NCBI RefSeq assembly: GCF_025154055.1
Contig: NZ_JAOALK010000062.1
Location: 1 to 64,000 of the forward strand
Direction of reading: 5' to 3'
Source: Aquibacillus koreensis
GTDB taxonomy: Bacteria > Bacillota > Bacilli > Bacillales > Amphibacillaceae
Length of the DNA stretch: 64,000 nt
The translations under genes were made by a program, and so were the position numbers. Position 1 is the stretch's first letter, and every line of letters begins with the position of its first letter. The notes beneath the pieces were generated by a model that was not told the origin of the DNA, did no database searches, and worked only from the letters and a program-made list of their open reading frames with translations. Below are positions 52,690 through 61,382 of this stretch, one piece after another.

Positions 52690-53367
52690 CTACATCGAAC
52701 CTACTAATTTAGATCCGATTCTTATGTGTGTAGCACCTTCTTCAATTGCGATTCTATAATCATTACTCATACCCATAGATAAATAATTGCAAGGAGCATG
52801 CTCCATTTTCTTTTCTTTTATTTCATCACGTAACAATCTAAGTGTCCGAAAACTATTACGAATGATATTTTCATCTTCTACAAATGGTGCCATCGTCATT
52901 AAACCAACCACTCTAATTTGATTAAAGTCTTGCAGTTGCTCAATAAAAGTATGTACTTCTTTCGAATCCAAACCATGCTTTGAATCTTCCCCACTCACAT
53001 TTACTTGGACAAAACAGGAAATTGTTTTTGTTGCGCGTTTGTTAATTTCTTTTGCTAGAGATTTTCTGTCAAGAGAGTGTATATAGTCGATCTTATCAAT
53101 CAAGTCTTTCACTTTTCTTGATTGTAAAGAACCGATAAAGTGCCATTTAACTTCATTCGAAGACAACGCATTATATTTCTCCATAAAACCTTCTAATCGA
53201 TTTTCACCTAGTTGATGAACACCAGCATCAATTAGTTGCATTGCTCGTTCAATTGTAACATACTTTGTCACTCCAATGATGTTGACCTCTTTTGGATTTC
53301 TGTTGACTCGTTGACAAACTTCAAGTATATCTTGCTGAATAGACTGCAAATTAGCTTGTACATCCAA
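52690..53367 (-). CDS. ylmE: PLP homeostasis protein (YggS/PROSC family) YlmE
   Basis: Pyridoxal phosphate-binding TIM-barrel protein that keeps PLP and amino acid pools balanced. The 225-aa sequence has the PLP-lysine region IGVTKYVTIERA, HFIGSLQSRKV, and the C-terminal phosphate site LSMGMSNDY..AIEEGATHIRIGS. It is not an enzyme of known reaction. It lies between ylmD and sepF. Confidence 0.93.
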   Translation of the reverse strand: MDVQANLQSIQQDILEVCQRVNRNPKEVNIIGVTKYVTIERAMQLIDAGVHQLGENRLEGFMEKYNALSSNEVKWHFIGSLQSRKVKDLIDKIDYIHSLDRKSLAKEINKRATKTISCFVQVNVSGEDSKHGLDSKEVHTFIEQLQDFNQIRVVGLMTMAPFVEDENIIRNSFRTLRLLRDEIKEKKMEHAPCNYLSMGMSNDYRIAIEEGATHIRIGSKLVGSM

Positions 53368-53385
53368 TGGTAGTGCTCCTCCTTA

Positions 53386-54192
53386 TTATACCTTATATCC
53401 TACAAATCCTAACATTCTCCCAGTTAACCCTTGGTCTCTACGATGAGAGAAAAACATTTGATCTTCATAAGTGCAATATTGACTTACAGCTATATTTTTT
53501 TCTTCTAACCCAAGGTCCATTAATATATCTTTATTTAATTGACGAAGATCAAGTAAATAATGACCGTTCGTTTTTCGTGTAACAACGTTCGGTTTGTATG
53601 AGTCTGGTATATGATCTATAACATTTTTATCTACTTCATATGCATGCTTACCTATACACGGGCCAATAACAACCATAACATCTCTCAGATGTGAACCTTG
53701 TTCTACCAAAGAATTAATCACTTGCACAACGATTTGGTTAACTGTCCCTCTCCACCCTGCATGAGCAATTCCTATCCAACCAGTCTTAGGATCAAAGAAG
53801 TAAACTGGAACACAATCAGCAAACATAGCTGTACATAACAACCCTTTTTCGTTAGTGATTAAGCCGTCCACGCCGGATATGGAGTCGATTTGGTTCTTGG
53901 CACCCCTACCAGCATCCTGATCACTTACAATAGCAACAGAAGTGCCATGTGTTTGTTGTCCCATCACCCATTTTTCGAGGGGGATTTGTAATTGCCGAGA
54001 AATTATTTGTCTATTTACCAATACATCTTCATGATTATCAGGCACATGAAAGCCAAGATTCATAGAACGGAATGGTGCACTACTAACTCCCCCATGTCTA
54101 GTAGTAATACCTGCAATTAATTGCTCATTCAACTTGGTCCATTCATTTATTATAAGTAAGTCACGTTCATCTGCTTTTTCAAAAGGTTCCAT
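53386..54192 (-). CDS. ylmD: Multicopper-oxidase-like purine nucleoside phosphorylase (YfiH family) YlmD
   Basis: Zinc enzyme of the laccase-domain family, reported to act as purine nucleoside phosphorylase/adenosine deaminase. The 268-aa protein has the conserved His and Cys residues around QQTHGTSVAIV, TAMFADCVPVYF and IAHAGWRGTV. The exact substrate in this organism is not shown. It sits in the ylm cluster next to ylmC. Confidence 0.92.
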   Translation of the reverse strand: MEPFEKADERDLLIINEWTKLNEQLIAGITTRHGGVSSAPFRSMNLGFHVPDNHEDVLVNRQIISRQLQIPLEKWVMGQQTHGTSVAIVSDQDAGRGAKNQIDSISGVDGLITNEKGLLCTAMFADCVPVYFFDPKTGWIGIAHAGWRGTVNQIVVQVINSLVEQGSHLRDVMVVIGPCIGKHAYEVDKNVIDHIPDSYKPNVVTRKTNGHYLLDLRQLNKDILMDLGLEEKNIAVSQYCTYEDQMFFSHRRDQGLTGRMLGFVGYKV

Positions 54193-54257
54193 GCATGAAT
54201 CTCCTCTTTATTTTCCACTATTTTAACACAAAATTCGGCTTAATTCCTGCCAAGATC

Positions 54258-54536
54258 TTATTTTACTTGAGGATCTTGATATCCAGAGAAGAGTCTAGGG
54301 TGGTCAGCCTTTTTCACAAGGATCACATCTGACCCAATTGTTACAATATTTTCCCATGGTATCGTTATTTCCTCTTCTTTGCCGAATAAACCCATCATCT
54401 TACCTTTTGCTCCTATAATTAAATAAATAATCTTACCTTTATCCACATCAATTTCAAGGTCTGTAATATTACCTAGCTTTCTTCCATCTTCAATCATTAT
54501 AATATCTTTAATCTGTAAGTCAGAAAGAGTTATCAT
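54258..54536 (-). CDS. ylmC: YlmC/YmxH family sporulation protein (PRC-barrel)
   Basis: A 92-aa protein with a PRC-barrel fold: SDLQIKDIIMIEDGRKLGNITDLEID and IIGAKGKMMGLFGKEEEITIPW are typical. Relatives are expressed during sporulation, but the function is not known. It is first of the ylm cluster. The next gene upstream, sigG, is separated by mobile-element copy 5, where ylmA is found in B. subtilis. Confidence 0.9.
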   Translation of the reverse strand: MITLSDLQIKDIIMIEDGRKLGNITDLEIDVDKGKIIYLIIGAKGKMMGLFGKEEEITIPWENIVTIGSDVILVKKADHPRLFSGYQDPQVK

Positions 54537-54671
54537 ACAATCACCGCCTTTATATTACTATATGCATAAAGGTTTGTATATTTCTTAATTATAAAAATTC
54601 CTAATCGAAATTCATCTCTTCCAATTAAAATAATAACTAAAGGAAAAGGCTGAGCTTTTGCATATGTGATA

Positions 54672-55145
54672 TAAAATGCGAAGTAACTATAGCAGCTGGT
54701 AATCTATGGTCGGTTTTGGCGGCTATGAGATCCGTTATTTGTCCGAAATCTTCGTTTATATTATTTTAGCGGCTACCAGATCCCTTATTCGCCCTGATTT
54801 CATTGATTACGTGGGCAATTTGCTAAAATAGCGTACTGTATAGCCGCTTAGATTTTAAATTGGCATAAAATAGGAAAATAAGGGCTCTCATAGCCGCTCA
54901 GGTGTCTAAGGAAATCTTGGCGGTCATGAGATCCGTTATTTGGCTATTATTTAATATTACTAAATTTTCGAGGTCACCAGATCCATTATTTGCCCTAATT
55001 TTATTTATTTTGATGGCATATTGTTAAAATTGTGTACTGTACGACCGCTCAGATTCAAAATTGGCCAACAACAGGAAAATAAGGTACCTCATGACTGCTT
55101 GCGTTGTATTCACGCATTACCCTTGGTGTGTTACGACGCACACTA
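54672..55145. mobile_element. MITE-like element, copy 5 (core type B, internally duplicated)
   Basis: A 474-bp element with left end TAAAATGCGAAGTA (54672-54685) and right end, read inward, TAGTGTGCGTCGTA (55132-55145). It contains two successive type B cores. The first starts at TTGGCGGCTATGAGATCCG (54716) and ends at TCTCATAGCCGCTC (about 54900). The second starts at TTGGCGGTCATGAGATCCG (about 54917) and runs to about 55105. The second core is more diverged. It fills the gap between ylmC and the sigG terminator. Confidence 0.72.
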
Positions 55146-55160
55146 TGGACACAGTGTAAT

Positions 55161-55196
55161 AAAACAAAAAAAGCCTTAAAAGGCTTTTTTTGTTTT
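55161..55196 (-). terminator. Terminator of sigG
   Basis: A perfect 17-bp stem (55161-55177 with 55180-55196) has a two-base nominal loop; in practice the top opens to a larger loop. It overlaps the sigG stop codon by two bases and ends in a T-rich tract. Confidence 0.9.
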
Positions 55197-55974
55197 ATTC
55201 GAACATCTCTTTATTCATTTCTTGGATAGCTGCTTTTTCTAGACGAGAAACTTGCGCTTGAGAAATTCCTATCTCTTCCGCTACCTCCATTTGTGTTTTT
55301 CCTTGGAAGAAGCGCTTATTCAGAATCATTTTTTCTCTTTCATTTAGACGGTGCATACCTTCTTTTAAAGATAATTTATCAAGCCAATCTGAATCTTTGT
55401 CGTTTTCATCACTCAATTGGTCCATAACGAAAATCGGATCTCCACCGTCATTATAAATAGGTTCAAATAACGATACAGGGTCCTGAATAGCATCCATTGC
55501 AAAAACTATATCTGAATGGGGAACACCCATTTCTTTTGCTATTTCCATCGGTGTAGGATCCTTTGACGTTTTACTAATTAATCTTTCTCTAACTTGTAAT
55601 GCTTTGTATGCTATGTCTCTTAAGGAGCGAGAAACTCTTATAGGATTGTTGTCTCTTAAGTACCTTCTTATTTCCCCAATAATCATAGGGACTGCATAAG
55701 TTGAGAATTTAACATTTTGGCCTAAATCAAAATTATCAATTGACTTCATTAGTCCGATACAACCAACTTGAAACAAATCGTCCCCATACTCACCACGATT
55801 GTTAAAACGTTGAATAACACTTAGAACTAAACGCAAATTGCCATTAACTAATGTTTCTCTAGCAGCAATGTCACCATCTTGCATTTGTTTAAACAACTTT
55901 CTCATTTCATCGTTTTTTAATACAGGTAATTTAGAGGTATCTACTCCACAAATCTCTACTTTATGTCTTGTCAT
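55195..55974 (-). CDS. sigG: RNA polymerase sporulation sigma factor SigG
   Basis: Late forespore sigma factor. The 259-aa protein has sigma region 2 (DDLFQVGCIGLMKSIDNFD), region 3 and the region 4 helix-turn-helix (TQMEVAEEIGISQAQVSRLEK). The N-terminus RHKVEICGVDTSKLPVLKN is the SigG signature that is absent in SigF. It is downstream of sigE. A SigF/SigG promoter and a hairpin that hides its ribosome site lie in the 123-bp gap. Confidence 0.96.
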   Translation of the reverse strand: MTRHKVEICGVDTSKLPVLKNDEMRKLFKQMQDGDIAARETLVNGNLRLVLSVIQRFNNRGEYGDDLFQVGCIGLMKSIDNFDLGQNVKFSTYAVPMIIGEIRRYLRDNNPIRVSRSLRDIAYKALQVRERLISKTSKDPTPMEIAKEMGVPHSDIVFAMDAIQDPVSLFEPIYNDGGDPIFVMDQLSDENDKDSDWLDKLSLKEGMHRLNEREKMILNKRFFQGKTQMEVAEEIGISQAQVSRLEKAAIQEMNKEMFE

Positions 55975-55979
55975 TTTCT

Positions 55980-56040
55980 ACCCTCCTGGTTGGAGATGCT
56001 ATTCATGGAACAGTATCACCACCATGGAGGGTTTTTATGC
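55980..56040 (-). promoter_or_regulatory. SigF/SigG promoter of sigG and ribosome-site hairpin
   Basis: On the minus strand GCATA (56036-56040) and GGTGATACTG (56011-56020) are 15 bases apart and fit the SigF/SigG consensus (GYATA, GGnnAnAnTR). AACCCTCC (56026-56033) upstream of the -10 pairs with the ribosome site GGAGGGT (55980-55986); adding TGG/CCA gives a 10-bp stem with one bulge. A transcript starting at this promoter would lack the upstream arm and leave the site free; read-through RNA from sigE would include it and mask the site. Confidence 0.82.
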
Positions 56041-56097
56041 AGAAGACTTATTCACTTACATCGATTAAAAATGATCTAAGTATTGATATGTGAAGGG

Positions 56098-56817
56098 TTA
56101 AACCATTTTATTAAATTCTTTTTTTAATCGACGAATGATCTTCTTCTCTAAACGAGAAATATAGGACTGAGAAATGCCTAACATATCAGCTACATCCTTT
56201 TGAGTCTTTTCTTCATCTCCTATAAGACCAAATCGCAATTCCATAATTTGTTTTTCACGATCATTTAGTTGCTCTAGAGCTTTTCTCAACAAGTTTTTGT
56301 CTACGTTTGCTTCTATATCTTTTATGGTAATGTCATCATCGGTGCCTAGCACATCAGATAACAATAATTCATTACCATCCCAATCAATATTTAATGGCTC
56401 ATCAAAAGATATTTCAGATTTTGTTTTGTTGTTTTTTCTAAGATACATTAGAATTTCATTTTCAATACATCTAGAAGCATATGTTGCTAGCTTGATCTTC
56501 TTTTCTGGATTAAAAGTATTAATTGCTTTAATAAGGCCGATGGTTCCAATACTTATTAAGTCCTCAATGTTAATTCCAGTATTTTCAAACTTTCGAGCAA
56601 TATAAACAACTAATCTAAGATTTCTTTCTATTAGCATAGCTCTTGCTGCTTTATCTCCAACTGGTAGCCGCTTCAGTAGTTCTGCCTCTTCTTCCTTCGA
56701 TAATGGTGGAGGTAAAGCTTCATTACCACCTATGTAATATATTTCATCTGTTTTCAAACCTAACTTTATTAAAACCTTGTACCACCATAATTGAAACTTT
56801 AACTTCCATTTGCTCAT
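56098..56817 (-). CDS. sigE: RNA polymerase sporulation sigma factor pro-SigE
   Basis: Early mother-cell sigma factor made as an inactive precursor. The 239-aa protein has a basic, amphipathic pro-region (about the first 27-29 residues) cut by SpoIIGA, then region 2 ([22 protein letters not shown]) and region 4 ([21 protein letters not shown]). It lies 25 bp after spoIIGA, its processing protease, in the spoIIG operon. Confidence 0.96.
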   Translation of the reverse strand: MSKWKLKFQLWWYKVLIKLGLKTDEIYYIGGNEALPPPLSKEEEAELLKRLPVGDKAARAMLIERNLRLVVYIARKFENTGINIEDLISIGTIGLIKAINTFNPEKKIKLATYASRCIENEILMYLRKNNKTKSEISFDEPLNIDWDGNELLLSDVLGTDDDITIKDIEANVDKNLLRKALEQLNDREKQIMELRFGLIGDEEKTQKDVADMLGISQSYISRLEKKIIRRLKKEFNKMV

Positions 56818-56842
56818 CTGTTATCTCTCCTTTATCTCTTAA

Positions 56843-57763
56843 TTATGCGGAAGTTGCTACCGAATGCTTAAAAATGTAGGGGTGCAAAAGGCAATGATAA
56901 CTGCCATCAGGTGATAATTCCCCAAATTGAACACCGATTAAGACTTTTGATGTGGATATTTGTTTGTCTTCAAAGTTTACTAGAATTCTGTCCGGTTTTA
57001 GTACAATCATGAAGGTACGGCTACCATTCACACCCTGATAAGGAACAATTTGAATACTGTGTTCCCACTTACTTGGAATCGTATCAAAGTCTAGTTGTTC
57101 CTGTGCCATTTCTAGTTGTTTAAGCTCTTCTGATGATAGCCATTTCAACATAAATTGTTGATCACAAATAATAACTGGCTTTTGACTCAGTGGATCTAGT
57201 AGCTGATTTCCACTATCCATATAACCTGTCGTTGCATTACTTTCTCCTTGCAAAACTATTGTAACTTCATATAGTTGCTCTTGTTTAAATTTTTCCAATG
57301 CATGCTTGTCCATCCTTACCTTTGTGAACCACCAGACAAGTGGAAAACCAATAAACACAAATAACCAGCTTACTTGATCGCCATATCCAGTTTGAAATGT
57401 CAACAGACCATTTTCTGATGCTGTTATTTGTCGTCCGAGCATAAAATGTAGTCCAACCAATCCACCTCCGAGTGCAAATGAAATAAAATAGAAAGTCAAT
57501 ATTTTTTTTAAGAATTTTCGGATATTTCTAAATCCAAAAGCACAAAGTACAATCAATATTGAGTACATAGCTTTCCCAATCGGAGTTGTAACAAACGAGT
57601 CAGGAAGAAATAAAGTAATAGGTACCAAAATAGAAGCAACCATAGCACCGAACATAACTTGAAGCTGCTTGGATGGTTCTCTTGTCACTAGTTGTGTTAA
57701 AAGTAGGATCATCCAGTCTAACAAAAAGTTTAATAGCCAAACAGCATCTAAATAAATTGTCAC
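56843..57763 (-). CDS. spoIIGA: Sporulation sigma-E factor-processing peptidase SpoIIGA
   Basis: Membrane aspartic protease that cleaves pro-SigE after the signal from SpoIIR. The 306-aa protein has five N-terminal membrane helices (about 1-155) and a cytosolic protease domain with the catalytic Asp in GYMDSGNQL. The start is GTG, with GGGAG upstream. It is transcribed from the Spo0A-type promoter upstream. Confidence 0.94.
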   Translation of the reverse strand: MTIYLDAVWLLNFLLDWMILLLTQLVTREPSKQLQVMFGAMVASILVPITLFLPDSFVTTPIGKAMYSILIVLCAFGFRNIRKFLKKILTFYFISFALGGGLVGLHFMLGRQITASENGLLTFQTGYGDQVSWLFVFIGFPLVWWFTKVRMDKHALEKFKQEQLYEVTIVLQGESNATTGYMDSGNQLLDPLSQKPVIICDQQFMLKWLSSEELKQLEMAQEQLDFDTIPSKWEHSIQIVPYQGVNGSRTFMIVLKPDRILVNFEDKQISTSKVLIGVQFGELSPDGSYHCLLHPYIFKHSVATSA

Positions 57764-57803
57764 TTTTTTCTCCCTTTCACGACTTACGATAGGATTTGTT
57801 GCT

Positions 57804-57889
57804 AGTATAGCGAAAGTAAACTCAGAAGTCTGTCATATTTTGTGCTTTATATACAACTAATTTTCAGAAGTTATTAGTGAATTTGTCAT
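57804..57889 (-). promoter_or_regulatory. Spo0A-dependent spoIIG promoter
   Basis: The minus-strand -10 TATACT (57804-57809) and -35-like ATGACA (57831-57836) are 21 bases apart, an unusually long spacing also known for the B. subtilis spoIIG promoter. Two Spo0A-box-like sites read on the plus strand: TCTGTCATA (57829-57837), overlapping the -35, and TTTGTCATT (57881-57889), about 88 bases before the predicted start. The pattern matches B. subtilis. Confidence 0.75.
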
Positions 57890-58195
57890 TTATTTTTTCA
57901 AGGAATAAGCTCAAACACTAACAAAGCAAGTCATATCAAGGGATTGCAAGTTTTTTATTCTAATGTGACGATAAAAGCCTACTAGCATGATTATTAGTAA
58001 AATAATTAAAACAATTCACATGTACTAGGTATAAAAAGTGAGGTAACTTTGACCTCACAGGAGATTAAGAATTGAAAAGAAAGATTGTTTTGAGCTGATC
58101 AAAGAAAATATATTAAAATATGTACCGAAGTAATTACATTTTTCTATATAAAAAAACAGGTGAAGACTTCACCTGTTTTTTTACTTATTTTGTAT
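57890..58195 (-). terminator. Gap between spoIIG promoter and ftsZ with the ftsZ terminator at 58151-58182
   Basis: CAGGTGA (58157-58163) pairs with TCACCTG (58168-58174), flanked by six A and seven T, which terminates ftsZ. A weaker hairpin, GTGAGGT with ACCTCAC, lies near 58039-58058 and has no T tract. No gene was found. In B. subtilis other genes, such as bpr, lie between these loci. Confidence 0.8.
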
Positions 58196-59323
58196 TTATC
58201 TTCTTCGATTTCTATTTCGTAAAAATGTTGGTATATCCAATGTGTCTTCTTCTTGTTTTACTGTTTGTTGCGTAGTTGTTTCTCTTGAAGGCTCTTCACG
58301 TCTGTTGCCAGTAGATGCTTGTTTCGTGCTTGCTACCGGTCTCTGTTTTGGTTGTTTCGCGTTTACTTGAGACTCATCAAAGCCAGTCGCAATTACTGTA
58401 ACAACGATCTCATCTTTTAATTCTTCATTAATTACAGAGCCGAAAATAACGTTTACCTCTTGGTCAGCTGCTGAGGTAACAATGTCTGCAGCTTCTTGTA
58501 CTTCATATAAGCTTAAGTTTGTTCCACCTGTAATGTTCATTAACACGCCATGTGCCCCATCAATAGATGTCTCTAGTAAAGGAGAAGAGATTGCCTTTTT
58601 GGCTGCCTCTGTGGCCCTACTTTCACCTGTTGCTACACCTATACCCATTAATGCTGAACCTTTATCTGACATAATTGTTTTCACATCGGCAAAGTCGACG
58701 TTTATTAGACCAGGCACAGCAATTAAATCAGAAATACCTTGTACACCTTGACGAAGTACATTATCAGCTTCACGGAAAGCTTCAAGCATCGGTGTATTTT
58801 TATCTACAATCTCTAGTAAACGATCATTTGGGATTACAATAAGCGTATCCACACTTGATTTTAATCCATCAATACCAGAAACTGCTTGCGTTGAACGCTT
58901 ACGTCCTTCAAATGTAAAAGGTCTTGTTACTACACCAACAGTTAACGCTCCTAATTCTTTGGCAACTTGTGCAATCACTGGTGCAGCACCAGTTCCTGTT
59001 CCACCGCCCATTCCAGCAGTAACGAATACCATGTCAGCACCCTTTAAGACCTCTTCTAACTGTTCTTTACTTTCTTCAGCAGCTTTGCGACCAACCTCAG
59101 GATTAGCTCCTGCCCCTAACCCTCGTGTTAATTTTGTACCAATTTGCATTTTCACTTCAGCTTTTGAAAGATTTAGCGCTTGTGCATCTGTATTTACTGC
59201 AATAAATTCAACACCTTGAACACCATGCTCAATCATTCGATTCACTGCGTTACTTCCGCCACCACCTACACCGATTACTTTTATCGTCGCTAGCTGGTCC
59301 ATATTTGTATCAAACTCTAACAT
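58196..59323 (-). CDS. ftsZ: Cell division protein FtsZ
   Basis: Tubulin-like GTPase that forms the Z ring. The 375-aa protein has GTP motif [10 protein letters not shown], the synergy-loop region with [11 protein letters not shown], a variable Gln/Thr linker (about 320-360), and the C-terminal peptide [13 protein letters not shown] that binds FtsA, SepF and others. A GGAGG site lies upstream. The 214-bp gap to ftsA is longer than usual and contains a repeat. Confidence 0.97.
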   Translation of the reverse strand: MLEFDTNMDQLATIKVIGVGGGGSNAVNRMIEHGVQGVEFIAVNTDAQALNLSKAEVKMQIGTKLTRGLGAGANPEVGRKAAEESKEQLEEVLKGADMVFVTAGMGGGTGTGAAPVIAQVAKELGALTVGVVTRPFTFEGRKRSTQAVSGIDGLKSSVDTLIVIPNDRLLEIVDKNTPMLEAFREADNVLRQGVQGISDLIAVPGLINVDFADVKTIMSDKGSALMGIGVATGESRATEAAKKAISSPLLETSIDGAHGVLMNITGGTNLSLYEVQEAADIVTSAADQEVNVIFGSVINEELKDEIVVTVIATGFDESQVNAKQPKQRPVASTKQASTGNRREEPSRETTTQQTVKQEEDTLDIPTFLRNRNRRR

Positions 59324-59389
59324 TTTTTAGTTCCTCCTAATTTGCCAGTTTACAAGATTCATTGAAGTTATGATTTAATCTGTTAGAGG

Positions 59390-59525
59390 TTGTCCAAAAG
59401 TTACATATAAGAAGCAAAAAGTTTCTTGAACGACCAACTTCTACACCATTTGGCAACGCCAATCGGATAAAAATAGATTGTCCAATAGAGCTTCTATTAC
59501 GTAGTCAGTTTGAACACACACTTCT
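59390..59525. repeat. Imperfect duplicated ~50-bp repeat between ftsA and ftsZ
   Basis: Two related segments, TTGTCCAAAAG...AGTTTCTTGAAC...ACTTCT (59390-59442) and TTGTCCAATAG...AGTTTGAAC...ACTTCT (59478-59525), are separated by about 35 bases. The outer ends also form a weak inverted pair (AGAGGTTGTCCAAAAGTT with the complement of AGTTTGAACACACACTTCT). This suggests a decayed small mobile repeat. It contains no gene. Confidence 0.5.
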
Positions 59526-59537
59526 AGGAAAGCTTGT

Positions 59538-60824
59538 TCAATCAAAGAAATACTTGAACAAATTCGCTATTCCAGATTCTTTTTTCTTACTTTGAGTTGG
59601 TTGCTTTTCACTTACTTTTCTTTTTTGTTTTGTTGAATTAACAGCTACATTACTCTCAGCAACAGTAACAGCCTGAGACAATTGTTTTCCTTGGATTTTA
59701 GCATTTCTATACGCGAATTTTAAAATACCTACACCAGATGTGAATTGTGATTCCCTTACACCTATGTAATCAGGAAATGCGATACGGACATTAGCATGGA
59801 ATAAGTCTTGTGCTAGATCAAGTGCACCAGGCATACTCACACAACCACCTGTTAACACGTACCCACCAGCAAGTTCACTGAATCCCATTTTTCTAATTTC
59901 TCGTTCCGCATAGGCAAAGATTTCTTCTAGTCTTGCTTCAATCATATCAGAAATTTGCAGCTGATTAAATGTTTGCTTTTTATTACTTCCTATAATGGAT
60001 ACTTCAAAAGTCTCTTCTTCCCTAGCTTCATCGTAAAATGCATGTCCATGATTCACTTTTAAGTCTTCTGCCTCTTCCGATGAAGTTCTTAAGCCAATTG
60101 ATAAGTCCTTGGTGATATTGTCACCACCTAATGGAATAATACTAGTGGAAACTAAGTGATCATTTTCAAAAATAGAAATTGTGGTGCTTCCACCGCCAAC
60201 ATCTATTAATGCTACACCTAGGTTTTTTTCATCCTTTGACAACGCGATTGAACCTGATGCCAATGGTTGGAGACAAATATCTAGCACTTCCAAGTTTGCT
60301 CTTTCCACACATTTTAGAATATTATGTAACATTGTTTTTGAGCTGGTAATGATGGTTCCTTCCATTTCAAGACGAACACCAATCATTCCGCGTGGATCAT
60401 TAATTTCATCCAATCCATCAACGATAAACTGTTTTGGAATAACATCAATAATTTCCCGTTCAGGAGGGATCGAGACAACTTGGGCTGCGTCAATTACTCT
60501 TTTAACATCTTCATTGCCAATTTCCCTATTGTCACTAGAAACAGCGACGACTCCATGACATGGTTGCAATTGAACATGGTTTCCATTAACACCAACAATC
60601 ACTCTATCGATTTGCATGTTTACCATTCTCTCAGCCTGTTCAACTGCTGTTTTAATAGATTGAACTGTTTGATCTATATCGACGATGGCACCTTTTTTCA
60701 TTCCATTTGACTTAGCTGTGCCAACTCCTATAATGTTCAAGGAATCGTTTAAAACTTCACCAATAATCACTTTAATTTTTGATGTACCTATATCCAGGCT
60801 GACTAATATTTCATTGTTGTTCAA
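59538..60824 (-). CDS. ftsA: Cell division protein FtsA
   Basis: Actin-like protein that tethers FtsZ to the membrane. The 428-aa protein has the phosphate motif SLDIGTSKIKVIIGE at the start, a second ATP motif at LIDVGGGSTTISIF, and a C-terminal amphipathic helix GIANLFKYFFD for membrane attachment. It is followed by ftsZ, and its upstream gap holds SigA- and SigH-type promoters. Confidence 0.96.
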   Translation of the reverse strand: MNNNEILVSLDIGTSKIKVIIGEVLNDSLNIIGVGTAKSNGMKKGAIVDIDQTVQSIKTAVEQAERMVNMQIDRVIVGVNGNHVQLQPCHGVVAVSSDNREIGNEDVKRVIDAAQVVSIPPEREIIDVIPKQFIVDGLDEINDPRGMIGVRLEMEGTIITSSKTMLHNILKCVERANLEVLDICLQPLASGSIALSKDEKNLGVALIDVGGGSTTISIFENDHLVSTSIIPLGGDNITKDLSIGLRTSSEEAEDLKVNHGHAFYDEAREEETFEVSIIGSNKKQTFNQLQISDMIEARLEEIFAYAEREIRKMGFSELAGGYVLTGGCVSMPGALDLAQDLFHANVRIAFPDYIGVRESQFTSGVGILKFAYRNAKIQGKQLSQAVTVAESNVAVNSTKQKRKVSEKQPTQSKKKESGIANLFKYFFD

Positions 60825-60862
60825 AGAGGCACCTCCTAATTTAAGGCATCTGAATAGTTCAA

Positions 60863-60891
60863 ATATTATCGGATAATTGACCTAATTACAA
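60863..60891 (-). promoter_or_regulatory. Candidate SigA promoter of ftsA
   Basis: TTGTAA (60886-60891) and TAATAT (60863-60868) are 17 bases apart on the minus strand, about 40 bases before the ftsA ATG. A further TATACT lies near 60940 without a clear -35. Multiple promoters are known upstream of ftsA in B. subtilis. Confidence 0.55.
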
Positions 60892-60989
60892 TCAATTTTG
60901 AATAATATATTGCATTTTGTATTAATTACCATAAAACTCAGTATACCTGCTTCTAATATATTTTTAAAATTTTTTAACTGATTTACATT

Positions 60990-61017
60990 ATTCTACAGAA
61001 AACGACGATTTTCCTCT
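60990..61017 (-). promoter_or_regulatory. SigH promoter of ftsAZ
   Basis: The minus-strand sequence AGAGGAAAA (61009-61017), 12 bases of spacer and GTAGAAT (60990-60996) match the SigH consensus RnAGGAwWW-N12-RnnGAAT at every fixed position. B. subtilis has a SigH promoter (P2) in the same place, used for the polar septum at sporulation. Confidence 0.75.
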
Positions 61018-61025
61018 TATTTTCT

Positions 61026-61382
61026 TTACTTTTTTTGATTTTTCTTTTCAGTAGATTTATCTATTACAATTCTACGTATAATTGCTATATTTTGGAACAG
61101 TCTAACCCCAAAGGCAAATACTGCTGCAAGATAAAGGTCAATTCCTAATTGAACTCCTAAAAACGCTAGTAAAGCAGCTAAACCAATATTGAAGAAAAAA
61201 CCCGAGATAAACACTTTTTCATCGAACTTCTTCTCTAAGTGGGCACGAATTCCTCCAAATAGCGTATCAAAAGCAGCAAGAACAGCAATCGATAAATAAT
61301 TCGAGTATTGATCTGGGACCGTTATATTAGTTAATAATCCTAATGCAAGTCCAACTACCAAAAATAAAGCCGGTAGCCACAT
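61026..61382 (-). CDS. sbp: Small basic protein Sbp (DUF1290)
   Basis: A 118-aa membrane protein with three to four hydrophobic segments and a basic C-terminus (RRIVIDKSTEKKNQKK). It begins MWLPALFLVVGLALGLL and has the family block AVLAAFDTLFGGIRAHLEKKFDEKV. Function is unknown; conserved next to ftsA in Bacillus. It overlaps ylxX by one base. Confidence 0.92.
   Translation of the reverse strand: MWLPALFLVVGLALGLLTNITVPDQYSNYLSIAVLAAFDTLFGGIRAHLEKKFDEKVFISGFFFNIGLAALLAFLGVQLGIDLYLAAVFAFGVRLFQNIAIIRRIVIDKSTEKKNQKK

Noticed and set aside
54672-55145. Repeated AGATCC motifs considered as a CRISPR array
   Set aside because: Units are irregularly spaced, partly inverted, and spacers are similar among copies; no cas genes are near.
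58039-58058. GTGAGGT/ACCTCAC hairpin considered as a terminator or riboswitch part
   Set aside because: No T tract on either side, no adjoining gene in the right direction, and no known motif.
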